DNA of 26,590 nucleotides from Thiopontia sp964647745. Lineage in GTDB: Bacteria > Pseudomonadota > Gammaproteobacteria > GCF-002020875. The notes under the pieces were generated by a model. It saw only the letters and a list, made by a program, of their open reading frames with translations, ran no database searches and was not told the DNA's origin. Position numbers and translations under genes: made by a program. Numbering within the stretch: position 1 is the stretch's first letter; each line of letters begins with the position of its first letter. Location: the NCBI GenBank assembly GCA_964647745.1, contig CAZYJG010000013.1, positions 1 through 26,590 of the forward strand, in the 5' to 3' direction. This document shows positions 1-6,892 of the stretch, one piece after another.

Positions 1-2
1 TG

Positions 3-266
3 CAGAATGAGCGCATGAGTGGTGCCCATCTGCCGAGCAAGAAGGAGTACTTCCAGTACTACGGCCTGACCGAGGAGCGACTCAATCTTGCATCTGATGA
101 TGCCATCATCATGCACCCCGGCCCCATGAACCGGGGGGTCGAGATCGACAGCGCCATCGCCGACAGTGGGCGCTCCGTCATCCTGCAGCAGGTCACCAAC
201 GGTATTGCCGTACGCATGGCGGTACTCTCCATGGCAATGCAGAGCAGCAGCCAGGAGGAGAGCTAG
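3..266 (+). CDS. pyrB: Aspartate carbamoyltransferase catalytic chain, C-terminal part (cut by window start)
   Basis: This is the 3' end of pyrB. The enzyme condenses carbamoyl phosphate with aspartate to give carbamoyl aspartate, the committed step of pyrimidine synthesis in the cytoplasm. The frame is open from the first bases (QNERMSG...), so the true start lies upstream of the window. The family signature MHPGPMNRGVEID is intact (the HPGP loop and the Arg that contacts aspartate), as is the helix ending in VTNGIAVRMAVL. The stop TAG at 264-266 directly abuts the ATG of the dihydroorotase-like gene, and the Shine-Dalgarno sequence of that gene (GGAGGAG at about 255-261) lies inside this reading frame. 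The two genes are therefore co-transcribed and probably translationally coupled, as in pseudomonad-type pyrB-pyrX pairs whose products form one holoenzyme. Confidence 0.95.
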   Translation, partial: QNERMSGAHLPSKKEYFQYYGLTEERLNLASDDAIIMHPGPMNRGVEIDSAIADSGRSVILQQVTNGIAVRMAVLSMAMQSSSQEES

Positions 267-1547
267 ATGGCCAACCCGAAACAGCGCATCCTGATCCGCA
301 ACGGCCATATTATTGATCCGGCCAACGGCATCGACCGGGTCGCTGATCTGCAGATTGCCGATGGGGCCATCCTCCCTCCCACAGAGGATTTCCATCCTGA
401 TCTGGCGATTAATGCCTCCGGAAAGGTGGTCTGCCCCGGACTGGTCGACCTGCGTGCCCACCTGCGTGAACCCGGGCAGAAGCACAAGGGGACCATTGCA
501 AGCGAGACATATGCCGCCGTTGCAGGTGGAGTCACAACACTCTCGATGCCGCCCGACACCACCCCGGTGATCGATACCACTGCAGTAGTTGAACTGATTC
601 GTCACAAGGCAGATGAGGCGGGGTATGCCCATGTCATTCCGCTCGGTGCACTCACCCAGGGGCTGGATGGGGAGCACCTCAGCAACATGGGGGCACTCCA
701 GAGTGCAGGCTGCGCGGGGGTCTCCAATGCACACTCCCCCGTCACCAACTCACTGGTGATGCGACGTGCGATGGAGTATGCGGCAAGCCACGGAATCACC
801 GTCTTCCTCCACGCCCAGGATCCCTGGCTCAGCAACGGGGGATGTGTACATGAGGGAACCGTCAGCACCCGCCTGGGACTGCCCGGTATCCCCGATGCGG
901 CAGAGGCTGCGGGGGTTGCAAGAGATCTGGTACTGATCCGTGAAACCGGTGTTCGTGCCCACTTCTGCGGCATCTCCAGCCTGCGTGCCCTGCAGATGGT
1001 CGAGCTTGCACAGAAGAGCGGCCTGCCGGTCACTGTCGATGTTGCCGCCCACCAACTCTATCTCACCGAGATGGATCTGGGGGAGTTCAACAGCCTCTGC
1101 CATATGCTGCCACCACTGCGGACCGAGCGGGATCGTGAGGGGCTGGTCAGCGGGGTACTCTCCTCCACCATCCAGGCAATCTGCTCCGACCACCAGCCAC
1201 ATGACGAGGATGCCAAGGCTGCCCCCTTTGAGGAGACAGAGCCCGGCATCAGCAGTATTGAGACCCTCTTGCCACTGACACTGCGACTCACCAGATACCA
1301 TCCGTTCACCCTCTCCGATGCCATTGCAGCCGTAACCCACCTCCCGGCCGAGATTCTCGGTATCGATGCCGGAACCCTGGGGACAGGGAAGGCGGCCGAT
1401 GTCACCATCTTCGACCCTGACGCATGGTGGACCATCACCCCGGAGAGTCTGCAGAGCAGTGGAAAAAACAGCCCATTCATCAACTGGGAGCTCCAGGGAA
1501 GAGTGACCCACACCCTGACCAATGGAGAGCTGGTCTATGAGCACTGA
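267..1547 (+). CDS. pyrX: Dihydroorotase-like non-catalytic subunit of aspartate carbamoyltransferase (PyrX / PyrC')
   Basis: A 426-residue amidohydrolase-fold protein with the full class I dihydroorotase layout but without a working metal centre. The usual DxHxHLREPG motif reads DLRAHLREPG (residues 61-70), so the first metal-binding His is Arg63. The segment that normally reads HxSH or HVST reads FCGISS (233-238), so a second metal-binding His is Gly235. The SDHQPH segment (307-312) still carries the catalytic-type Asp308. Loss of these ligands is the known mark of pseudo-dihydroorotases that serve as structural subunits of the ATCase encoded by the preceding pyrB. The start ATG follows the pyrB stop with no gap and has a strong SD (GGAGGAG). 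An active dihydroorotase would have to be encoded elsewhere. Assignment to the amidohydrolase/DHOase family is certain; the non-catalytic role is inferred from the missing residues. Confidence 0.9.
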   Translation: MANPKQRILIRNGHIIDPANGIDRVADLQIADGAILPPTEDFHPDLAINASGKVVCPGLVDLRAHLREPGQKHKGTIASETYAAVAGGVTTLSMPPDTTPVIDTTAVVELIRHKADEAGYAHVIPLGALTQGLDGEHLSNMGALQSAGCAGVSNAHSPVTNSLVMRRAMEYAASHGITVFLHAQDPWLSNGGCVHEGTVSTRLGLPGIPDAAEAAGVARDLVLIRETGVRAHFCGISSLRALQMVELAQKSGLPVTVDVAAHQLYLTEMDLGEFNSLCHMLPPLRTERDREGLVSGVLSSTIQAICSDHQPHDEDAKAAPFEETEPGISSIETLLPLTLRLTRYHPFTLSDAIAAVTHLPAEILGIDAGTLGTGKAADVTIFDPDAWWTITPESLQSSGKNSPFINWELQGRVTHTLTNGELVYEH

Positions 1548-2406
1548 GAGGAACTCCATCTTCAAGGAGGAGACAACCATTCTGGAGCACCTCCATCTGG
1601 ATGGTGACCAAAATATACTCAGACTGCAGGCAGCAGAGATTGCACAACGGGCGGAACCTGGCAGCTTTGTCCATATCGACTGTGGACCCCAGTTTACCCT
1701 GCGCCGCCCGATCTCCATCATGCGGGCAGACCGTAACCAGGGGACCATTGAGCTGCTCTATAAAAAGCTCGGGAAGGGTACAGCAGCACTTTCAGAACTT
1801 GGCAAGGGGGAGAGCCTCAACCTCCTGGGCCCCATTGGCACCCCCTTCCAGCCCCATCCGGAGCGCAGCCGCCCACTACTGATTGGTGGCGGAGTCGGAA
1901 TGCCGCCAATGCTCTTTATTGCCGAATCACTGCACAGTGACAAGAACTACTCCCCCTTTGCCATTCTTGGCTCCGAGGTCCCCTTTCCATTCACCTCTGC
2001 ACCCTCACAGATCATAATCCCTGGAATCCCGGAGGGTGTGATTGCCACCATGCCTCTGCTGGAGGATTGGGGCATTCCCGCCCGGCTTGCCAGCCTGCAG
2101 GGATTTCCGGGCACCCATGAGGGGTATGTAACCGATCTTGCACGTCACTGGCTGGATGCACTCTCCGAGGAGGAGCGCGGCCAGGTAGAGATCTTTAGCT
2201 GTGGCCCTCACCCGATGCTGGAGGCGGTTGCTGCCCTGGCCCGAGAGTACAACCTCCCCTGTCAGGTATCGCTGGAGGAGTTCATGGCCTGCGGTGTTGG
2301 GGGCTGTGCCGGCTGTGTGGTTCAGGTCGAGACCCCGGATGGCCCCGCCATGAAGCGGGTCTGTGTGGATGGACCGGTGTTTGAGGCAGATACCATATTC
2401 GGCTGA
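1537..2406 (+). CDS. pyrK: PyrK-like dihydroorotate dehydrogenase electron-transfer subunit (FAD, [2Fe-2S])
   Basis: A 289-residue flavin reductase-type protein. From the N terminus it has a ferredoxin-reductase beta barrel with the FAD motif RRPISI (56-61), a nucleotide-binding GGGVGMPPM motif (117-125), the reductase signature SCGPHPMLEAV (221-231) and a C-terminal [2Fe-2S] site CGVGGCAGC plus a distal Cys (C252, C257, C260, C276). This is the architecture of PyrK, which passes electrons from class 1B dihydroorotate dehydrogenase (PyrD) to NAD. The start chosen is ATG 1537, which overlaps the pyrX stop and has GGAG nine bases upstream; an in-frame ATG at 1522 lacks such a site. Position behind pyrB-pyrX supports a pyrimidine role. 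No pyrD lies in the window, so another partner is possible. A diverged copy of the 3' end of this gene lies at 6679-6843. Confidence 0.75.
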   Translation: MSTERNSIFKEETTILEHLHLDGDQNILRLQAAEIAQRAEPGSFVHIDCGPQFTLRRPISIMRADRNQGTIELLYKKLGKGTAALSELGKGESLNLLGPIGTPFQPHPERSRPLLIGGGVGMPPMLFIAESLHSDKNYSPFAILGSEVPFPFTSAPSQIIIPGIPEGVIATMPLLEDWGIPARLASLQGFPGTHEGYVTDLARHWLDALSEEERGQVEIFSCGPHPMLEAVAALAREYNLPCQVSLEEFMACGVGGCAGCVVQVETPDGPAMKRVCVDGPVFEADTIFG

Positions 2407-2424
2407 TAAATACGCCAGACTACC
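2260..2424 (+). repeat. Direct repeat, copy 1: 3' end of pyrK plus 18 bases of flank
   Basis: The last 48 sense codons of pyrK, its stop and about 18 bases beyond align without a gap to 6679-6843. A hand count gives 34 mismatches in 165 positions (about 79% identity). Similarity stops just after the shared TACGCCA flank. The copies have the same orientation and bracket the CBS-transporter cassette. Confidence 0.85.
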
Positions 2425-2427
2425 CCT

Positions 2428-2447
2428 GCAGCAGTGACCACTGCTGC
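2428..2447 (+). terminator. Hairpin after pyrK, possible transcription terminator
   Basis: A perfect 8-bp stem, GCAGCAGT and ACTGCTGC with a GACC loop, starts 22 bases after the pyrK stop. It is followed by CCCCACTGCC and not by a T run, so it is not a typical intrinsic terminator. It could act as an RNA 3' end stabiliser or mark the boundary between the pyr genes and the cassette. Confidence 0.35.
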
Positions 2448-2476
2448 CCCACTGCCACCCTTGATGGAGGAAAGAA

Positions 2477-2522
2477 TTGACCTCTATCGTTGATTTTTTC
2501 AATTTTAGGTCTACTCTAGAGT
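2477..2522 (+). promoter_or_regulatory. AT-rich leader of the CBS-transporter cassette, possible promoter
   Basis: The stretch between pyrK and the first CBS gene is AT-rich compared with its surroundings. It holds TTGACC (2477-2482), and TTGATT (2490-2495) followed after 16 bases by TACTCT (2512-2517), which overlaps the perfect 10-bp palindrome ACTCTAGAGT (2513-2522). The promoter match is weak; the palindrome could be an operator. The location just before a probable operon is the main support. Confidence 0.25.
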
Positions 2523-2593
2523 GAGAGCTCCCCCGAAATAGTTACATTGGTCTCTGGGGTATCGATGATGGTTGATGGTTTTGGAGAATAGCG

Positions 2594-3145
2594 GTGCTGA
2601 ATAAGATTACTGTTCGTGATTTCTATATCCACCTGGAGAGATACCCCCATCTTCGGGACGACACATCGGTCTGTGAGGCCATTCGTCTGATCTTTCGAAT
2701 GTTGAAAGAGAATGAAAAATTTCGAACCATCCTGGTTCATGATGAGGAGAACCATCTTCGCGGATACCTGACGATACGGGATCTGATCCGTGCGCTGGGC
2801 CCCCAGTATATGCACAAGAGTGCACCGAACTATAGAGGGAACCAGCCCTTTCAGGAGGTGGAGACCGATATCACCGCACTCTCACTGATCTGGCAGGAGA
2901 GCTTCACGAAGACCGTGATGAAGGAGGCGGAGAAGCCGGTCAGTGAGGTGATGACCCTGGTGGAGAAGAGTGTCACCCTGGAGGACCCCTTTGCCAAGGT
3001 TATTACCCTGATGCTGGTGAAGGATGTAGAGGTTCTCCCGGTGGTCCAGAATGAACTGGTAATTGGGGCCGTGCGGTTGGTGGATGCCTTTGATCTGATT
3101 GCCAACCGCCTGTGTGAGGAGAAGCATAATCAAGAAGCCGTTTAA
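2594..3145 (+). CDS. Stand-alone CBS-domain pair protein, first gene of the transporter cassette
   Basis: A 183-residue soluble protein made of two CBS domains: about residues 20-70 (ending ...LRGYLTIRDLIRAL) and about 113-173 (KPVSEVMT...LPVVQNELVIGAVRLVDAFDLI), joined by a linker near 75-110. CBS pairs bind adenine nucleotides or related ligands and usually gate a partner enzyme or transporter. The start is GTG at 2594, supported by GGAG at 2583-2586; no in-frame ATG gives a better fit. It lies 24 bases before an SLC13-type transporter gene, and a second CBS protein sits between the two transporter genes. The inferred role is a cytoplasmic regulator of one or both transporters. The ligand cannot be read from the sequence. 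Confidence 0.8.
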   Translation: MLNKITVRDFYIHLERYPHLRDDTSVCEAIRLIFRMLKENEKFRTILVHDEENHLRGYLTIRDLIRALGPQYMHKSAPNYRGNQPFQEVETDITALSLIWQESFTKTVMKEAEKPVSEVMTLVEKSVTLEDPFAKVITLMLVKDVEVLPVVQNELVIGAVRLVDAFDLIANRLCEEKHNQEAV

Positions 3146-3169
3146 TGTTTTCTGGATAGGGAATGTCAG

Positions 3170-4657
3170 ATGAAAATACTCACCTTTCAAACAATCCTCC
3201 ACCTGGCGGAACAGAAACTCCCCTTTGATCTGAAAAGGCTCCTTTTTATCCTCTTGGGTATTGGAGCCTTTCTTTTTGTCTACCTGCTTGATCCCCTGCC
3301 GGATGCGGTGGACCCAATGGGGGAGCACTTTCAGCTGACCCGAGAGGGGAAGGCTGCACTGGCACTGTTCCTGTTGGCGGGTATCTGGTGGGTCTTTGAG
3401 GTGGTTCCAATTGGCATTACCAGCCTGCTGATTGGTGTGGTTCAGGCCCTGTTTCTGATTCGACCCGCCCGGGAGGCCTTTCAGGATTTCATGGACCCTT
3501 CGGTGCTCTTTATCTTCGGTTCACTGGTCATCGGCATGGTCTTTACCAAGGTTGGATTGACCAAACGGATCGCCTACAAGATGCTGACCATTGTGGGGGA
3601 GCGTACCAGCATGATCTACCTTGGGGTCTTTATTGTAACTGCGATGCTGACCCATATCATGGCCCATACCGCTGTGGCTGCAACCATGTTCCCCATCCTG
3701 ATGGCGATCTATTCACTCTATGGTGGAGGAGATGAGCCGACCCGTTTTGGCAAGGGGCTCTTTATTGGAATGGCCTTTGTGGCAGGGGCCGGCAGCATGA
3801 TTACCCTGCTGGGGGCTGCCCGAGGTGCAGTGGCGCTGGGATTCTATAACGACATTGTTGGCTCCAACGTCTCCTTCTTCGAGCTCAGCTTCTATATGTT
3901 CCCTGTGGGATGGTTGCTGGTCTTTCTCACCTGGGGGTTCATCATGCTGGTGTTCAAGCCGGAGAGTGCCGAGATTGAGGGTCTTCGGGAGAAGGCGGTC
4001 AAGCTCTATGCAGAGACGGGGCGCTTGAGCCGGGATGAGATCTTTGTGCTGCTGGTGGTCCTGGGGCTGATCATAACCCTCTCACTCAAATCCTTTATTC
4101 CTGAGATGGCATCGGTCGACAAGTCTGCCGTGGTACTACTGACCACAGTCCTCTTTTTCCTGTTTCGAATCCTTGACATCAATGATCTGGAGCATGTCTC
4201 CTGGAATATCATCCTCCTCTTTGCCGGGGCGATGAGTATCGGTTTCTGTCTCTGGGAGACCGGGGCGGCGAAATGGCTGGCGGTCAACTGGCTGGTGATG
4301 TTTGAGGAGGCAAACTGGTTTGTCTTTGTTCTGGGGATCGCATTTTTCATCATGATGATGACCAACTTCATCATGAATGTTGCCGCCATTGCAATCTCGC
4401 TGCCGGTGGCCCTGGTGATTGCCCCCTACCTGCAGGTAGCCCCCGAGGTGGTGCTGTTTTCTGCACTGGTTGTTGCAGCCTGTCCCTTCCTGCTGCTGGT
4501 GGGTGCAGCCCCCAATGCAATCGCCTATGACTCCAAACAGTTTACTGCAGCACAGTTCTTTGTTGCCGGGATCCCGGCCAGCGTGATGCTGATGGCGGTG
4601 GTTGCACTGGCGGTTGCCATCATCTGGCCGTTGATGGGGATGCCAATCACATTGTAA
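3170..4657 (+). CDS. SLC13/DASS-family anion transporter, divergent
   Basis: A 495-residue integral membrane protein with about 11-12 hydrophobic segments in two halves separated by a charged cytoplasmic stretch (about 263-292). The C-terminal half has the family hairpin GAAPNAIAYDSKQF (445-458), typical of SLC13/DASS sodium-coupled anion carriers. The two SNT signatures that line the substrate and sodium sites in characterised members are replaced here: A165-H166-T167 in the first half and M402-N403-V404 in the second. The first-half counterpart of the PPNAI hairpin is also altered (GAARGAVALG, 215-224). Substrate and coupling ion therefore cannot be inferred from known members. AGGGA upstream acts as the SD. 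The gene lies between two CBS genes, consistent with nucleotide-responsive control. Family confidence is good; specificity is unknown (sulfate, dicarboxylate or other). Confidence 0.85.
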   Translation: MKILTFQTILHLAEQKLPFDLKRLLFILLGIGAFLFVYLLDPLPDAVDPMGEHFQLTREGKAALALFLLAGIWWVFEVVPIGITSLLIGVVQALFLIRPAREAFQDFMDPSVLFIFGSLVIGMVFTKVGLTKRIAYKMLTIVGERTSMIYLGVFIVTAMLTHIMAHTAVAATMFPILMAIYSLYGGGDEPTRFGKGLFIGMAFVAGAGSMITLLGAARGAVALGFYNDIVGSNVSFFELSFYMFPVGWLLVFLTWGFIMLVFKPESAEIEGLREKAVKLYAETGRLSRDEIFVLLVVLGLIITLSLKSFIPEMASVDKSAVVLLTTVLFFLFRILDINDLEHVSWNIILLFAGAMSIGFCLWETGAAKWLAVNWLVMFEEANWFVFVLGIAFFIMMMTNFIMNVAAIAISLPVALVIAPYLQVAPEVVLFSALVVAACPFLLLVGAAPNAIAYDSKQFTAAQFFVAGIPASVMLMAVVALAVAIIWPLMGMPITL

Positions 4658-4670
4658 GGGGGAGTTTGTA

Positions 4671-4712
4671 ATGAGCAGGATCGAAGAGAAGAGGCGAGGC
4701 GAATGGATCTAA
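4671..4712 (+). other. Possible 13-codon leader ORF overlapping the start of the second CBS gene
   Basis: ATG 4671 has a better Shine-Dalgarno (GGGGGAG just after the SLC13 stop) than the downstream CBS gene. It opens a 13-codon frame (MSRIEEKRRGEWI) ending in TAA at 4710-4712, after the ATG 4703 of the CBS gene in another frame. It may feed ribosomes to the CBS gene by coupling. It could equally be chance, because 42 bases is very short. Confidence 0.2.
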
Positions 4713-5203
4713 CCGAAGGGGTTATAAAAACCGGGGTGGCCCGTTCAGGGATGACCCTGCAGGAGGCACTGGGCGAGTGTGTAAGGAACAATGTTCCCGG
4801 GATTCCCTTTGTGGATGAGCAGGGGAGATTGGTGGGACGGTTTGTGATTCGTCACGCCTTCAAACAGGCCTGTCTTCCACTGGATCTGATCAAGGGGGCC
4901 CACCTGCTGGGGGAGAAGATCTACCATCTGGAAATGCCGCGAGAGGAGGTGCAAGAGCATCTCAAGCAGACGATTGATTCACTGATCCTCAAGGACACGG
5001 TCCACCTAAACAGCAGCAGTCAAATCCTGACTGCACTGGCGCTGATGGAGAAACTCAATGTGAACCACCTCTTCATTATGGAGGGTGAGGAGTACCTGGG
5101 GATAGTGACCCGAATGAGCCTGAGCCGGGTGATTCTGGAAAACATTCAAGGTAAATTGCGCATCCCCAAGAGCGGGTGCCTTGGAGGATCGGAAGAGCCC
5201 TGA
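4703..5203 (+). CDS. Stand-alone CBS-domain pair protein, second of the cassette
   Basis: A 166-residue soluble protein with two CBS domains: about residues 11-60 (SGMTLQEALGECV...GIPFVDEQGRLVGRFVIRHAF) and about 94-146 (ILKDTVHLNSSSQILTALALM...LFIMEGEEYLGIVTRMSL). It differs clearly in sequence from the CBS protein at 2594, so the two are not a recent duplication. ATG 4703 is the first possible start in this frame after the upstream stop; its own SD is weak (GAGGCGA), and a short ORF with a strong SD overlaps it. Its stop TGA shares bases with the ATG of the following transporter (TGATG), implying coupled translation. By position it probably regulates the downstream ion transporter, as the first CBS protein may do for SLC13. 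Confidence 0.75.
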   Translation: MDLTEGVIKTGVARSGMTLQEALGECVRNNVPGIPFVDEQGRLVGRFVIRHAFKQACLPLDLIKGAHLLGEKIYHLEMPREEVQEHLKQTIDSLILKDTVHLNSSSQILTALALMEKLNVNHLFIMEGEEYLGIVTRMSLSRVILENIQGKLRIPKSGCLGGSEEP

Positions 5204-6537
5204 TGGAGCATACAGCAACTACAATAACCCTGGAGATGATGGTTGCAGTTGCCGTTCTGGTGGTCTCCTATGGCCTGATTTTCAGCGAGGTCCTCCACCG
5301 CACCACGGCGGCAATCCTCGGCTCGGTCTCAATGATCGGGATTGGAATGTGGATGGGGTTCTACAGCCAGGAGGCGGCAATCCTGGCGATTGACGCCAAT
5401 ACCCTGCTGTTGCTGGCGGCAATGATGATGATGGTCTCTCTGCTGCGTTCGACCGGCCTGTTTGAGTATACCGCAATCATCATCACCCACCTCTCCAGGG
5501 GCTCCCCCAAACGACTGCTGATCTATCTGAGCCTGGCGGTCAGCCTGATCTCGATGATTCTGGACAATGTCACCACGGTCATTGTCTTTGCCCCCCTGAC
5601 CGTACTGATTGCCCGTATTCTGCATATCAACCCCATGCCCTATCTGATGGCGGAGGCAATGCTCTCCAATGTGGGCGGGATTGCCACCCTGGTTGGTGAC
5701 CCCCCCAACATCATGATTGGCAGTGTGGCCGGAATAAACTTCACACAATTCCTGATCCATATGGGTCCTCCGGTTGTGGTGATCTGGATCGGCTCGATTA
5801 CGCTACTGCTCTTTGTCTTTCGTCGAGAGATGGCACAATCCGCTGCTGACCTGAATCAACAGCAGTTGGATCCGAGTCAGGCGATCAAGGATCATGTCAT
5901 GCTGGCCAAGGTATCGGTATCGTTGGCACTGATCATCATCCTCTTCTTCGTCCATCACCACTTCCACTTCTATCCAGCCTATGTCGCCTTTCTGGGGCTC
6001 TCCCTGGCACTGGTACTACTCAGGCAGAAGCCGGAGGAGCTGTTTGCCGAGGTCAACTGGTCGATACTGATCTTCTTTGCCGGCCTCTTTGCGATTGTGG
6101 GAGGGGTCGCATCTGCCGGTTTTCTTGACCTTCTCGGCTACAAGCTGGCCGCCATGGCTCAGGACCCGGAGATGCTGCTGTTGACGGGACTCCTGTTGAT
6201 CTGGGTCTCGGCTATTCTCAGTGCCGTGGTGGATAACATCCCCTTCACCGTAACCATGATTCCAATCATCATGGGTCTTGAGTCCAGTGGTGTGAATATC
6301 ACCCCGCTCTGGTGGGCACTGGCCCTTGGTGTTGGCCTGGGGGGGAATGCAACCCATATCGGCGCAACCGCAAACCTCATCGCAGTATCGGAATCGGAGA
6401 TGAGCAAGATTGAGGGGGCCAGAATCACCCCTGCAGCCTGGATGCGGGTCGGAATTCCCACCACACTGCTCTCCCTCTCTCTGGCGAGTCTGCTCTTCTA
6501 TCTCTTTTTCGACTTCTTCTCTCGCGGCCTCAACTAG
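5203..6537 (+). CDS. Ion transporter of the ArsB/NhaD (IT) superfamily
   Basis: A 444-residue membrane protein with about 11-12 transmembrane segments built as an inverted repeat. Each half has the superfamily Asn motif: LDNVTTV (120-126) and VDNIPFT (343-349). Each also has the re-entrant hairpin: GDPPNIMIGS (165-174) and GNATHIGATANLIAVS (381-396). This pattern is shared by arsenite pumps (ArsB), NhaD-type Na+/H+ antiporters, P-protein-like and YbhI-like carriers, so the substrate is open. ATG 5203 is preferred to GTG 5176: it overlaps the stop of the CBS gene and has GGAAGAG at 5191-5197. A His-rich stretch (about 250-256, VHHHFHF) lies in the second half. No arsR or arsC is nearby, so an arsenite role has no contextual support. 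It is the last gene of the four-gene cassette. Confidence 0.8.
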   Translation: MEHTATTITLEMMVAVAVLVVSYGLIFSEVLHRTTAAILGSVSMIGIGMWMGFYSQEAAILAIDANTLLLLAAMMMMVSLLRSTGLFEYTAIIITHLSRGSPKRLLIYLSLAVSLISMILDNVTTVIVFAPLTVLIARILHINPMPYLMAEAMLSNVGGIATLVGDPPNIMIGSVAGINFTQFLIHMGPPVVVIWIGSITLLLFVFRREMAQSAADLNQQQLDPSQAIKDHVMLAKVSVSLALIIILFFVHHHFHFYPAYVAFLGLSLALVLLRQKPEELFAEVNWSILIFFAGLFAIVGGVASAGFLDLLGYKLAAMAQDPEMLLLTGLLLIWVSAILSAVVDNIPFTVTMIPIIMGLESSGVNITPLWWALALGVGLGGNATHIGATANLIAVSESEMSKIEGARITPAAWMRVGIPTTLLSLSLASLLFYLFFDFFSRGLN

Positions 6538-6678
6538 AACTGATTGTCTGAATCAATCCCCTCAACCCTGGACCCGGACACATGGATGGTGCAGCAGCTA
6601 CTGGATGCACCTCTCTCACTCTTGGCTTTTCCAGCCCCAGCCGGTGATCTCCCCCTTCAGTAGCGCACGGGTCTCTCC

Positions 6679-6843
6679 TGTAAGGTATCGTCGGAGGAGT
6701 TTATGGGCTGTGGTATCGGAGGTTGTACCGAATGTATGGTAGAGTTCGACCCCCCGGATGGCCCTGCCATGAAGAGAGTCTGTATGAACGAGCCTGTGTT
6801 TGAGGCAAATGCCATATTTGGCTGATAACTACGCCAAACCACC
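6679..6843 (+). pseudogene. Diverged copy of the pyrK 3' end (direct repeat copy 2), possible 40-residue ORF
   Basis: The stretch aligns to 2260-2424 without gaps, covering the [2Fe-2S] region, the stop and about 18 bases of flank. The frame is intact for 48 codons to TGA 6823-6825. All four cluster Cys are kept (CGIGGCTEC and a distal Cys). The first 400 or so bases of pyrK are absent, and the frame is closed upstream by TAG at 6661-6663. ATG 6703 has GGAGG at 6693-6697, so a 40-residue peptide could be made. In the 355-base gap between the ion transporter and rhlE (6538-6892) nothing else was recognised: 6538-6678 shows no gene or clear signal. The simplest reading is a relic of insertion or recombination at pyrK; a microprotein is the alternative. 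Confidence 0.8.
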
Positions 6844-6892
6844 ACATACACCAACACTCTGCTGAATTTAATCTAAGAGCAATCATACAACC

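Noticed and set aside
5203..6537. Arsenite efflux pump ArsB annotation
   Set aside because: The IT-superfamily motifs do not discriminate the substrate, and no ars genes are near. The general superfamily name is used.
6538..6580. Terminator hairpin after the ion transporter (GATTG ... CAATC)
   Set aside because: A stem of only five base pairs with no T run is expected by chance.
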